64,000 bases of DNA from UBA4744 sp963707435. GTDB taxonomy: Bacteria; Actinomycetota; Acidimicrobiia; Spongiisociales; UBA4744. The position numbers and the translations under genes were made by a program. Location of the stretch: positions 315,631 through 379,630 of the forward strand of contig CAVPPF010000006.1 of assembly GCA_963707435.1 (NCBI GenBank), written 5' to 3'. Under the pieces are notes generated by a model, which saw nothing but the letters and a program-made list of their open reading frames with translations, did no database searches and was not told the DNA's origin. Positions 26,839 to 34,809 of this stretch are shown in pieces (position 1 is the stretch's first letter; every line of letters begins with the position of its first letter).

Positions 26839-27645
26839 ATGACGAGCGACCTCTCCAACCGAGTCGTGCTGATCACGGGGGCTTCGGGCATTGCCGCGGC
26901 CGGGGCCAGGCTCTTTGCCGCACAGGGAGCCTCGGTGTTCGTCGTTTCCCGGACCGAGGAGAAGTGTGTCCGGTTGGTCGACGAGATCGTCGCCGCCGGC
27001 GGGACCGGTGGTTGGGCTCGAGCCGACTTGACCCTGGAGGATGAGTCCGACCGGGCCACCCGGCTGTGTCTCGACCGATTTGGTCGCATCGACGGGTTGT
27101 TCGCGGTCGCCGGTGGCAGCGGGCGGCGCTTTGGTGATGGCCCCCTGCACGAGATGGAACTGGGTGGATGGGAGGCCACCCTCCGGCTCAACGGCCATCC
27201 CGCTTTCCTCGCCGTACGAAACGCCGTGCGGGCGATGCGGTCCCAGGAGCCGGACGCCAACGGCATTCGAGGTTCGATCGTCCTGGTCACCAGCGTCCTC
27301 GCCGAGCATCCGGCCCCCGGGCATTTCGCCACCCACGCCTACGCCGCGATCAAAGGGGCCGAGAACTCGTTCACCAAAGCCCTGGCCGCCTACTACGCCC
27401 CCGAGGGGATCCGGGTCAATGCCATCGCGTCGGGACTGGTCAGGACTCCGATGGCCGAGCGCGCCGCGGGAGACCCGGAGATTTCGGCCTACGCGACCCG
27501 CAAACAACCTCTCGCCGGTGGCCTCCTCGACGCTGAAGACATCGCGGCAGCGGGCGCCTATCTTCTCGGCGACGGCTCCAAGCGTGTGACCGGCCAGGTG
27601 CTTGCCGTCGACGGTGGTTGGAGTGTCACCGAGTCGTCACCGTGA
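26839..27645 (+). CDS. Short-chain dehydrogenase/reductase
   Basis: 268 residues. The cofactor motif reads 'ITGASGIAAAGARLFAAQG', slightly different from the usual T-G-x3-G-x-G because 'SGI-AAA' lacks one Gly. Catalytic Tyr and Lys are in 'YAAIK', with Ser in 'LVTSVLAEHP'. The end 'VTGQVLAVDGGWS' is classic. ATG 26839 is close to the MFS gene on the other strand, so they may share a control region. Substrate unknown. Confidence 0.85.
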   Translation: MTSDLSNRVVLITGASGIAAAGARLFAAQGASVFVVSRTEEKCVRLVDEIVAAGGTGGWARADLTLEDESDRATRLCLDRFGRIDGLFAVAGGSGRRFGDGPLHEMELGGWEATLRLNGHPAFLAVRNAVRAMRSQEPDANGIRGSIVLVTSVLAEHPAPGHFATHAYAAIKGAENSFTKALAAYYAPEGIRVNAIASGLVRTPMAERAAGDPEISAYATRKQPLAGGLLDAEDIAAAGAYLLGDGSKRVTGQVLAVDGGWSVTESSP

Positions 27646-27774
27646 ATCGGGCCCGGCTGCGGGAACGGTGGCGGTCGGGCTGGGCGGGCGGCTCACCGGC
27701 CACTCCGATCCCGGGGTGATCGCAGAGCGAGCCGCGTTGGGCATCCAGGCCTGCCGACCCTGAACCCACCGGGC

Positions 27775-27790
27775 TGTATAGACAATTGAG
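27775..27790. promoter_or_regulatory. GntR-type operator copy 1 (before deoC-like gene)
   Basis: TGTATAGACAATTGAG, 24 bases upstream of ATG 27814. It shares 14 of 16 positions with the sites at 30179-30194 and 42163-42178, all within one functional locus. The core TGTATAGACA is typical for HutC/NagR-like GntR regulators. Confidence 0.7.
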
Positions 27791-27813
27791 ACCTCGCGTG
27801 GGAAAATCTTCGC

Positions 27814-28518
27814 ATGCAACCCATATCGCTCACCGTCGCAGACGTCTCCTACGAACAGCTCGCCGCGATGATCGACCATTCGCTGCTCAAGCCGGAACTC
27901 ACCCTCGATGAGGTGATCGCCGGGTGCGACCTGGCCGACCGGTACGGCGTCGTGTCCGTGTGCGTGCGACCCGCCGATGTCACGATGTGCGCGGAGCGGT
28001 TGGCAGGCTCGGCGGTCGCGGTTGGCACCGTCGTCGGTTTCCCGCACGGCGTCAACGCCACCGCCACGAAGGTGTTCGAAGCTACCCGGGCGATAGCCGA
28101 CGGTGCCGTCGAACTCGACATGGTGCTCAACATCGGCTGGCTCCGATCGGGGGAGTACGCGCGGGTGGAGGCGGACATCCGGGCCGTGGTCGACGCGGCG
28201 GATGGGCAAGCGCTGGTCAAAGTGATCTTCGAAAACGCCTACCTCGACAAGGCCCAGAAGATCGCCGCCTGTGAGGCAACGGAAGCCGCCGGAGCCGACT
28301 ACGTCAAGACGTCAACGGGCTACGCCGCCACCGGTGCCACGCTCGACGACCTTCGCTTGATGCGGGCCACGGTTTCACCAGCCGTCAAGGTCAAAGCAGC
28401 CCACGGTGTCCGCACACTCGATGATCTGCTGGCGGTGCGGGAGGTCGGTGCCGAGCGCATCGGAGCAACGCAGACGGCGGCCATACTCGACGACTACCGG
28501 GCCCGGACGTCGAGCTGA
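27814..28518 (+). CDS. deoC: DeoC-family class I aldolase (deoxyribose-phosphate aldolase-like)
   Basis: 234 residues. The catalytic set of DeoC is present: Asp102 in 'LDMVLNIG', Schiff-base Lys165 in 'YVKTSTGY' and Lys194 in 'VKVKAAHGVR'. In standard DeoC the last motif is 'KASGGIR' and the phosphate loop 'RIGAS'; here they are 'KAAHGVR' and 'RIGAT', so the phosphate/substrate end is altered. Canonical DeoC splits 2-deoxyribose-5-phosphate to glyceraldehyde-3-phosphate and acetaldehyde. The gene has its own GntR operator and sits beside the amino-sugar kinase and regulator, so a deoxy-sugar phosphate from that pathway is a plausible substrate. It overlaps the convergent ROK gene by 25 bases. 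Confidence 0.85.
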   Translation: MQPISLTVADVSYEQLAAMIDHSLLKPELTLDEVIAGCDLADRYGVVSVCVRPADVTMCAERLAGSAVAVGTVVGFPHGVNATATKVFEATRAIADGAVELDMVLNIGWLRSGEYARVEADIRAVVDAADGQALVKVIFENAYLDKAQKIAACEATEAAGADYVKTSTGYAATGATLDDLRLMRATVSPAVKVKAAHGVRTLDDLLAVREVGAERIGATQTAAILDDYRARTSS

Positions 28519-29417
28519 GCGCGACCGGCCAGGGCTGCACCGATAGCGCCGGCCCAGTTGCCCAGCTCGGCCGCGACCACGCCGACGCTTTCGGCCGGCG
28601 CCAGCACCAGGTGCGCGCCGAGAGCCTTGCGAATTGGCTCCAACACCAGGTCGCCGGCGGCGATGATCCCGCCTCCGATGACGATGCATGACGGTCCCAG
28701 AACCGTGACCACGTTGGCGAGGCCGATGCCGATGTAGCCGGCAACGGTGTCGATGGCCGCCAGGCACGCTTCGTCCCCGTCGGCGGCCTGTGCGTAGACC
28801 GATGCAGCATCCGGCAGCCCCACCAGCGCAGCGAGAGCATCGGCTTTGGCGAGGGCCTCGACACAGCCGCGGTTCCCGCAACCGCAGAGCGGCCCTCCCG
28901 GCATGACGATCTGATGGGCGATCTCTCCGGCCGTTCCAAATGCGCCTAGATGAATCTGCCCGTCGATCATGATGCCGCCGCCGATCCCGGTGCCGAGGGT
29001 GAGCCCTACCAGCGTCCGATGTCCGCGACCGGCGCCGATCGTTCCTTCCGCCAGAACGAAGGCCCGGGCGTCGTTGATCAGCGTGGTCGGAACCCCGAGG
29101 GCGGCGCCCACCGGGTCGCGTAGCGGATGGCCGGCCCAAGGGCCGGGAAGATTCGGGAAGAGCACGATGCGCCCTGTATCGGCCTCGAAAATGCCGGGGA
29201 CTCCGAGGCCGGCTGCGGTGACCGGCCCGAACTCGTCGATCGTTGCTCTCCCCACCTCGATCAAGCGGTCGGTGACGGCGTCGGGACCTCGTTGGGCGAA
29301 GGTTTTGTGCAGGACGGTCGAAACCACCCGGGGCTCCGAAGACCCGGAGATCTCCACAATCGCAGCTTTGATGTTCGTCCCGCCGAGATCGAGCCCCAGG
29401 TAGCGTTCACCGGTCAC
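28494..29417 (-). CDS. ROK-family sugar kinase
   Basis: 307 residues. The ATP motif 'GLDLGGTNIKAAIVE' opens the protein; the catalytic Asp is in 'LINDARAFVLAEG'; the zinc site is 'GEIAHQIV' plus 'CGCGNRGC'. No DNA-binding N-terminus is present, so it is a kinase (glucose, GlcNAc, ManNAc or similar), not a repressor. It phosphorylates the imported sugar at C6 in the cytoplasm. GTG 29417 overlaps the GntR stop by 4 bases (GTGA), tying it to the regulator gene. GlcNAc-type specificity is inferred from the NagA/NagB neighbours. Confidence 0.9.
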   Translation of the reverse strand: MTGERYLGLDLGGTNIKAAIVEISGSSEPRVVSTVLHKTFAQRGPDAVTDRLIEVGRATIDEFGPVTAAGLGVPGIFEADTGRIVLFPNLPGPWAGHPLRDPVGAALGVPTTLINDARAFVLAEGTIGAGRGHRTLVGLTLGTGIGGGIMIDGQIHLGAFGTAGEIAHQIVMPGGPLCGCGNRGCVEALAKADALAALVGLPDAASVYAQAADGDEACLAAIDTVAGYIGIGLANVVTVLGPSCIVIGGGIIAAGDLVLEPIRKALGAHLVLAPAESVGVVAAELGNWAGAIGAALAGRAQLDVRAR

Positions 29418-30133
29418 TCGCGGACACTCCCTTCCCCGAGGAGCACGGCTGTGAACACGTACCGTTCGGCGGCATAGAACGTGGATGTGTGCTCGAGCGG
29501 CGTCCCGTGCTGGTCGTAGATGGTCCGAATCTCGGTCAAAACGACTCCGGCCGCCGAGAGCTCGAGAAGTTCCCGTTCCCGTTTGGTAGCCGATCGGGCG
29601 CCGACTTCGGCCAGCGCCCGGGTAGGAACCCGGCCGGACCGCTCGAAAGCGTCGTGCAAGGACCCCGAGGTGAGGTCTTCGTCGAGGATTGCCGAGTCGG
29701 CGCCGGGCATCACGACTCGTTCGATCGCCATCGGGATACCATCGGCCAGCCGAAGTCGTTCGAGCACGATCGCCGGCGACTCAACGTCCACTCCAAGTGC
29801 GGCGGCGTCCTCGGCCGTCAGGGTCACCGGACCGGCCCGCAGCACGCGGGAAGAAGGAACCATCCCCCTCTGCCGGGTGCTCGCCGAGAAGGACAACGGC
29901 GAACCGAGCGCCCGCGGGATCCGGGGGCCGCTGACATAGGTACCCGATCCGGGAATGCGCTCCAGCAGGTGCTCGTTGGCGAGCATCGCCACTGCCTGGC
30001 GGGCCGTCATGCGACTGACCCCGAAACGCTCACAGAGCTCGGCCTCGGAAGGGAGGCGTTCGCCGGCCTTCGCCTGCCCGACCAGGTCCCGCAGGTAGTT
30101 TGCAATCTCGAGGTAGCGGGGGGTTGAACTCAC
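29414..30133 (-). CDS. GntR/HutC-family regulator with UTRA domain
   Basis: About 239 residues. The winged-helix part ('YLEIANYLRDLV', 'LPSEAELCERFGVSRMTARQ', 'GSGTYV') is followed by a UTRA ligand-binding domain, the class that includes NagR/YvoA and DasR, which sense amino-sugar phosphates. GTG 30133 is preferred because AGAGGGA lies 7 bases before it; ATG 30151 directly abuts AAGGAG. It is divergent from the SIS gene, and an operator copy lies in the gap, so it likely represses itself, the sugar operon, the aldolase and the oxidoreductase-nagB pair. Confidence 0.9.
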   Translation of the reverse strand: MSSTPRYLEIANYLRDLVGQAKAGERLPSEAELCERFGVSRMTARQAVAMLANEHLLERIPGSGTYVSGPRIPRALGSPLSFSASTRQRGMVPSSRVLRAGPVTLTAEDAAALGVDVESPAIVLERLRLADGIPMAIERVVMPGADSAILDEDLTSGSLHDAFERSGRVPTRALAEVGARSATKRERELLELSAAGVVLTEIRTIYDQHGTPLEHTSTFYAAERYVFTAVLLGEGSVRE

Positions 30134-30178
30134 GTCGTGATCCCTCTGCATCTCCTTGACGCCTGCTGCAGCTCATCT

Positions 30179-30194
30179 CTAAGCTGTCTATACA
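30179..30194. promoter_or_regulatory. GntR-type operator copy 2 (regulator/SIS divergent gap)
   Basis: Read on the minus strand: TGTATAGACAGCTTAG. It lies 33 bases before the SIS gene and 45 bases before the regulator start, so it can control both. Confidence 0.7.
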
Positions 30195-30226
30195 TTTACT
30201 CATTCGAGGGCAGGAAGCAAGCTTAG

Positions 30227-31072
30227 ATGCTCGAATCCGGCGACCAGCCTCGGGATGTTCGAGGGCAGTGGATCAAGGCCGCGTCCCGGATTCTTGATCA
30301 CCTGGCCAGAACTCAGCTCGATCAGATCTCGGAGGCAGCGCGCATCTGTGCCGATGCGATCGGGTCCGGTGGGCTGGTTCATCTGTTCGGCACCGGACAC
30401 TCCCGCATCCCGGTCGAGGAAATGTTCCCCCGATACGGCTCGTACCCGGGGTTCAACCCGATCGTCGAGCTTTCGATGACGTTCCACACGCAGGTCACCG
30501 GGGCCAACGGCCAGCGCCAGGCGATGTTCATCGAAAGGGTGGAGGGGCTGGCCGATCAGATCCTCGCCAACTTCTCGTTCGGTGACCGGGACGCAATGAT
30601 GATCTTCAGCTCGAGCGGCGCCAGCGCCGTTCCGATCGAGATGGCCATGGGCGCCCGCGAGCGCGGCCTCCCGGTGATTGCCGTCACATCGGTCGCCCAC
30701 TCCGCCGCCGGCAAGAGCGGGCACTCCTCCGGCACCCGGCTGATGGATCATGCCGACCTCGTCGTCGATCTGGGCTCGCCCCCGGGAGACTCGCTGATCG
30801 AGATCGATGGACCGGAAACCAGGGTGGGCCCCGGGTCGACGGTCGCCAGTATCGCCGTCGTCAATGAGATCAAGGTTCAGACCGCCGCGCTCCTCAGCGA
30901 GCGTGGTCTACTTCCTCCGGTCCTGACCAGTTCGGTGCTGGTCGGCGAGCAGCGTTCGGGTGAGTTGTTCGACGCAGCGTACCGGGAGCACTCGCTTCGA
31001 TTGGCCCGGGTGCTGGCCAAGCCGGAGCCCGGGATCGGGACACGAAGCGAGGGGGCGCGACAAGAGGCTTAA
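30227..31072 (+). CDS. SIS-domain phosphosugar protein of the UPF0309 type (NagS-like)
   Basis: 281 residues, one SIS (sugar isomerase) fold. The family block 'GLVHLFGTGHSRIPVEEMF' and the second half 'IFSSSGASAVPIEMAMGARE' with 'VIAVTSVAHS' match the UPF0309 group, of which S. coelicolor SCO4393 is a member. From memory, SCO4393 was named NagS and reported to dehydrate GlcNAc-6-phosphate; this needs checking. It heads the sugar operon right after the shared operator, with AGGAAG before ATG 30227. Alternative roles are phosphosugar isomerase or MurNAc-6-P etherase-like lyase. The C-terminus is Arg/Glu-rich and unconserved. Confidence 0.85.
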   Translation: MLESGDQPRDVRGQWIKAASRILDHLARTQLDQISEAARICADAIGSGGLVHLFGTGHSRIPVEEMFPRYGSYPGFNPIVELSMTFHTQVTGANGQRQAMFIERVEGLADQILANFSFGDRDAMMIFSSSGASAVPIEMAMGARERGLPVIAVTSVAHSAAGKSGHSSGTRLMDHADLVVDLGSPPGDSLIEIDGPETRVGPGSTVASIAVVNEIKVQTAALLSERGLLPPVLTSSVLVGEQRSGELFDAAYREHSLRLARVLAKPEPGIGTRSEGARQEA

Positions 31073-31155
31073 ATGCGGGGAACACAATCTCCGCTCGATC
31101 GAGAAGCACGAGAGGGTCCCCGAAGGGGCGACAACCCAAGGAGGAGGAACGGATA

Positions 31156-32232
31156 GTGAAGATACGGAAGATTGGCCTGCAAGCCATCGTGCTGCTGGTG
31201 GTATTGGCGCTGGTCGCCGGTGCCTGTAGCGACGATGGCGGCTCGGACACGACGGCAGCGGGTGAAACGACCACGACCGCAGCCGACGGGGGTGAGATGT
31301 TCACCCTGGGCGTATCCAATACGCTCGTCGGAAACGCCTGGCGTGAGCAGATGATTTGCGCCATCAAGGCGGAAGCGCTCGCCCGCGGCAACGTCGATGA
31401 GGTGGTTCTCCAGAACCGCAACACCGATGTGGCCGGACAGATTGCCGACATTCAGACGCTGATCTCGCAGGGTGTTGATGCGATCATCATCAACCCTCAC
31501 GATCGGTCTGCACTCGACGCTGTGATCGAAGAGGCTGCAGCGCAGGGGATCCCGGTGATCTCGGTTGACGCGCCGGTGACGGCTCCCAGCGCCTACTTCG
31601 TTTCGAACAATCAGGTCGAATACGGAGAGGTCGGGGCTCGCTGGCTCTTCGAGGCACTGGGCGGCGAGGGCAAGGTCGTGTACATGCACGGCATCGACGG
31701 TCACCCGGCCGATGACGATCGTGACACCGGATTCCAGGCCGCCCTGGCGGATTATCCGGGCATCGAGATCGTCGCCGAGACCTTCACCGGCTGGGATCCG
31801 AGCGTTGGTGCCCAGCAGGCGCTCGACATTCTGTCGACGCAGGAAGTCGACGGAATCTGGACCTCCGGAATCGACTACACGGTTGTGGAGCAGTTCGGAG
31901 TTGCAGGTGTTGACTTCGTCCCGATTGTGGGTGCGGACAACAACGCCTTCATCGAGCAGTTGCTCAACGAAGAGGGACTGGTTGGTGCAGCGGTCAGCAA
32001 CCCGCCGTCGATCGGTGGCGTCGGGGCGGCTATTGCCCTCGACATCCTCGAAGGCAAGACGGTCGAAAAGACGACGCTCTTGACTCCCGTGGTCATCAGC
32101 GAGCGGAGCGATCTCGAGGCTGTCTACGTGCCCGACCTGACGGCCGGCTGGTCCTCCTACATGGTGATCGAGCCGTTCGTCACGTACACGAGTGCCCAAT
32201 CGGTCATCGACTGCAAAGGCCCCGGTGAGTGA
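31156..32232 (+). CDS. Sugar ABC transporter substrate-binding lipoprotein (CUT2, ribose/xylose type)
   Basis: 358 residues. The signal peptide ends in lipobox 'LVAGAC', followed by a Thr-rich linker. The mature protein has the periplasmic-binding type 1 fold: 'FTLGVSNTLVGNAWREQM', 'QTLISQGVDAIIINPHD' and 'ALDILSTQEVDGIWTSG' are typical for RbsB-like proteins. GTG 31156 has AGGAGG upstream. A strong terminator follows, so it should be made in excess over the other transporter parts, as expected for a binding protein. The ligand is an unknown sugar, probably N-acetylated given the pathway. Confidence 0.9.
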   Translation: MKIRKIGLQAIVLLVVLALVAGACSDDGGSDTTAAGETTTTAADGGEMFTLGVSNTLVGNAWREQMICAIKAEALARGNVDEVVLQNRNTDVAGQIADIQTLISQGVDAIIINPHDRSALDAVIEEAAAQGIPVISVDAPVTAPSAYFVSNNQVEYGEVGARWLFEALGGEGKVVYMHGIDGHPADDDRDTGFQAALADYPGIEIVAETFTGWDPSVGAQQALDILSTQEVDGIWTSGIDYTVVEQFGVAGVDFVPIVGADNNAFIEQLLNEEGLVGAAVSNPPSIGGVGAAIALDILEGKTVEKTTLLTPVVISERSDLEAVYVPDLTAGWSSYMVIEPFVTYTSAQSVIDCKGPGE

Positions 32233-32245
32233 ACTAGGTAAACCA

Positions 32246-32280
32246 GGTGCCGGGCTCCTTCGGGGGCCCGGCACCCTTTT
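32246..32280 (+). terminator. Strong intrinsic terminator/attenuator between binding protein and ATPase
   Basis: A 13-bp stem (32246-32258 with 32263-32275, one G-U pair) closed by a TTCG tetraloop and followed by CTTTTC. It lies inside the operon and probably lets only part of the transcripts continue into the ATPase and permease genes. Confidence 0.85.
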
Positions 32281-32293
32281 CTGAGGATCGGAT

Positions 32294-33802
32294 TTGTCGG
32301 AAACCAGCCACACATTGCTCGCCGCCGGTGGGATCTCCAAGCGATTTGGATCGGTGGTAGCTATCCGGTTGGCAGATCTCAGGGTCAAGTCGGGTGAGAT
32401 CCATGCCCTCCTGGGGGCCAACGGTGCCGGCAAGAGCACCTTCGTGAAGATCCTCTCGGGCGTTTTCCCGGCCGATTCGGGATCGGTATCTGTCAACGGT
32501 CAACCGGCGTCGCTGCGCAGGCCGGCAGAGTCGATGGCTGCAGGGATCGCCACGGTCTTTCAGGATCCGGCCTTGATCCCGGACCTCACCCTCGAGCAGA
32601 ACCTGCGGATCTCAGATCTGGGCGAGAAGGACGTTCGCCCCTGGTTGGAGAAGATGGACCTGGGCGACATCGACCTCGGACTGCTGGTGAGCGATGTGCC
32701 GCTGGCGATGCTGCGCCTGCTCGACCTGGCCCGGGCTCTGGCCCGTGACCCCCAGCTGCTCATGCTCGATGAGATCACCGCCGCCCTGACGACGGATCAG
32801 GCCAGGCATGTATTCGACGTCATGAGGGAGTTGAAGGGCCGCAATCGATCTGTTCTGTTCATCTCCCATCGTCTCGGCGAGGTTCTGGAGATGTGCGACT
32901 ACGCAACGATTCTCCGCAACGGGACGAACGTGGCCGACTTCGATCTCACCGACGTTGACGAAGCTGAGCTCGTGACTGCGATGCTCGGCGAAGAACTCGG
33001 CGAGATAGCCGTCGCCGAGCCGCAGCCGGTTGCACTTCGCCACGATCCGCAGCTGGTGGAAATCGCCGGCCGTCCGGTGGTCCTCGAGGCCAGGAACGTC
33101 CACCTGCGAGACCGCGTGAACGGCGTCTCGTTCGAGCTGCACGAGGGTGAGATCCTCGGTCTGACCGCCCTCGAAGGCCAGGGCCAGGATGAGCTCTTCC
33201 AGGTTTTGTCCGGTGATCACCGTCCCAGTTCCGGAGAGCTGCTGGTCAAGGGGGAGCGACTCAACGCCCGGTCGCCCTACGACGCGATCCGCCGGGGGGT
33301 GGTGCTGGTGCCGGCCGATCGCCACCAGGCCCTGCTGCCCCAGCGTTCGGTTCGCGAGAACCTCTCGATCCCGCTCTACAACCGGTTCGGCAAGTGGTTC
33401 TCGTTGGCCGGCGACGAAACGGACCGCGTCGAGGATGCCGTCGGACGCCTCGACATCGATGTACGGGCGGCCGCTCAGGTGCAGCGCCTCTCGGGCGGCA
33501 ACCAGCAGAAGGTCACGATCGGCCGCTGGCTCGCCGCCGGGTTCGACACGCTGTTGTGCTTCGATCCAACCCGCGGGATCGACATTCAGACGAAGGCCCA
33601 GATCTACGACCTGCTCCGCGAGCTCGCCTCAGAAGGTTCTTCCATTGTGCTGTACACCAGCGAGCTGCGTGAGATCCCCATCGTGTGCGATCGTGTCCTC
33701 GTGATGTACAACGGCCGCATCGTCCATGAACAAGCTGCCGCGGCGGCCACCGAAGAGGGGCTCCTCACGGCAGCACACGGTCTCGAGGAGGAGTCGGCGT
33801 GA
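32294..33802 (+). CDS. Sugar ABC transporter ATP-binding protein (tandem NBD, RbsA/XylG type)
   Basis: 502 residues with two nucleotide-binding domains. NBD1 has intact Walker A 'GANGAGKST' but its signature is lost ('LVSDVPLAML') and Walker B reads 'LMLDEITAALT'. NBD2 has a degenerate Walker A ('LTALEGQGQDELF') but an intact signature 'LSGGNQQKVTIGRWL'. So only the composite site formed by NBD1 Walker A and NBD2 signature looks competent, in line with, but more extreme than, other CUT2 ATPases. TTG 32294 is the likely start, 14 bases after the terminator. It overlaps the first permease gene by 4 bases. Confidence 0.9.
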   Translation: MSETSHTLLAAGGISKRFGSVVAIRLADLRVKSGEIHALLGANGAGKSTFVKILSGVFPADSGSVSVNGQPASLRRPAESMAAGIATVFQDPALIPDLTLEQNLRISDLGEKDVRPWLEKMDLGDIDLGLLVSDVPLAMLRLLDLARALARDPQLLMLDEITAALTTDQARHVFDVMRELKGRNRSVLFISHRLGEVLEMCDYATILRNGTNVADFDLTDVDEAELVTAMLGEELGEIAVAEPQPVALRHDPQLVEIAGRPVVLEARNVHLRDRVNGVSFELHEGEILGLTALEGQGQDELFQVLSGDHRPSSGELLVKGERLNARSPYDAIRRGVVLVPADRHQALLPQRSVRENLSIPLYNRFGKWFSLAGDETDRVEDAVGRLDIDVRAAAQVQRLSGGNQQKVTIGRWLAAGFDTLLCFDPTRGIDIQTKAQIYDLLRELASEGSSIVLYTSELREIPIVCDRVLVMYNGRIVHEQAAAAATEEGLLTAAHGLEEESA

Positions 33803-34809
33803 CCTCGACCACCTCCATCGGGTTGGCCGGTTCCCGACCTGCCTGGCGCCGCTGGCTGCGCCAGCACGGGTGGACGGTTGGGGTCTGGCTGCTGCTCTTG
33901 ATACTGGTCGCCTGGTACTCGGCGCTCATCCCCAAGTTCGGCCTGTTCCAGATCGCCTCGATCGTCAACAACGGAACCCCGTTCGTCTTCCTGGCGATCG
34001 GTGAGGCGGTGATCGTCATCGCCGGAGGCATCGACCTCGGCGTTGGGGGAATGCTCGTCCTCGCCAACGTGACCGCCGCCCGGTTGATGGAGGGGCAATC
34101 ATTCGAAATGACCTTGCTGATCGGAGTCGGGATCCTCCTCGCCGCGGCCGTCATCAACGGCGCGGTCGGGTGGGTGATCCACGTGTCGAAGGTGCCGGAC
34201 ATCGTCATCACCCTCGGTTCCCTGTTCGTCTTTCAGGGGATGGCGCTGGCGGTACTCCCGAATCCCGGCGGGGCGACGAGTGAGGGATTCCGGTGGATCT
34301 TCACGGGATCCAAGGTCGGGATCGGATCGAACCCGTGGCCGGCGATGGTGATGATCGCCGTCCCGGTCCTCATTCTCGCCTGGTGGATGGGGAGGACCCG
34401 CAGCGGTCTGTCCCTCTACGCACTAGGCAGTGACCGCAATGCTGCCTACCTGTCCGGCATCCGGGCGGCTCGCACCAAGATCATCTCCTATGCGGTGGGC
34501 GGGGGGTTCGCCGCCCTGGCCGGCCTGGCCACCACGGCGATTGCCGGCCGGGGGAACGCCAATGCGGTCGGCGGCAACCTCACGCTGAATGCGGTGGCGG
34601 CGATCGTGCTGGGCGGCGTTGCGCTGACCGGCGGCGTCGGCGCCGTCATTGCGGTCGTGCCGGCGGGCCTGATCCTGTTCTTCTTGAGTCCCATCCTCAC
34701 CGCGATGGGCGTCGACCCGAGCCGGGCTCAGATCATCCAGGGGGTGCTCATCGTGGTGGTCATGATGATCGCCGGCCTCATCGAATGGAGAAGGGTTCGC
34801 ACCTCATGA
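33799..34809 (+). CDS. Sugar ABC transporter permease (CUT2), subunit 1
   Basis: 336 residues with about 9-10 membrane helices. The CUT2 (RbsC) landmarks 'GGIDLGVGGMLVLANV', 'ALGSDRNAAYLSGI' and 'LGGVALTGGVGAV' are all present. GTG 33799 overlaps the ATPase stop; its own stop overlaps the second permease (ATGA). It forms a heterodimeric channel with that protein. Confidence 0.92.
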   Translation: MTSTTSIGLAGSRPAWRRWLRQHGWTVGVWLLLLILVAWYSALIPKFGLFQIASIVNNGTPFVFLAIGEAVIVIAGGIDLGVGGMLVLANVTAARLMEGQSFEMTLLIGVGILLAAAVINGAVGWVIHVSKVPDIVITLGSLFVFQGMALAVLPNPGGATSEGFRWIFTGSKVGIGSNPWPAMVMIAVPVLILAWWMGRTRSGLSLYALGSDRNAAYLSGIRAARTKIISYAVGGGFAALAGLATTAIAGRGNANAVGGNLTLNAVAAIVLGGVALTGGVGAVIAVVPAGLILFFLSPILTAMGVDPSRAQIIQGVLIVVVMMIAGLIEWRRVRTS

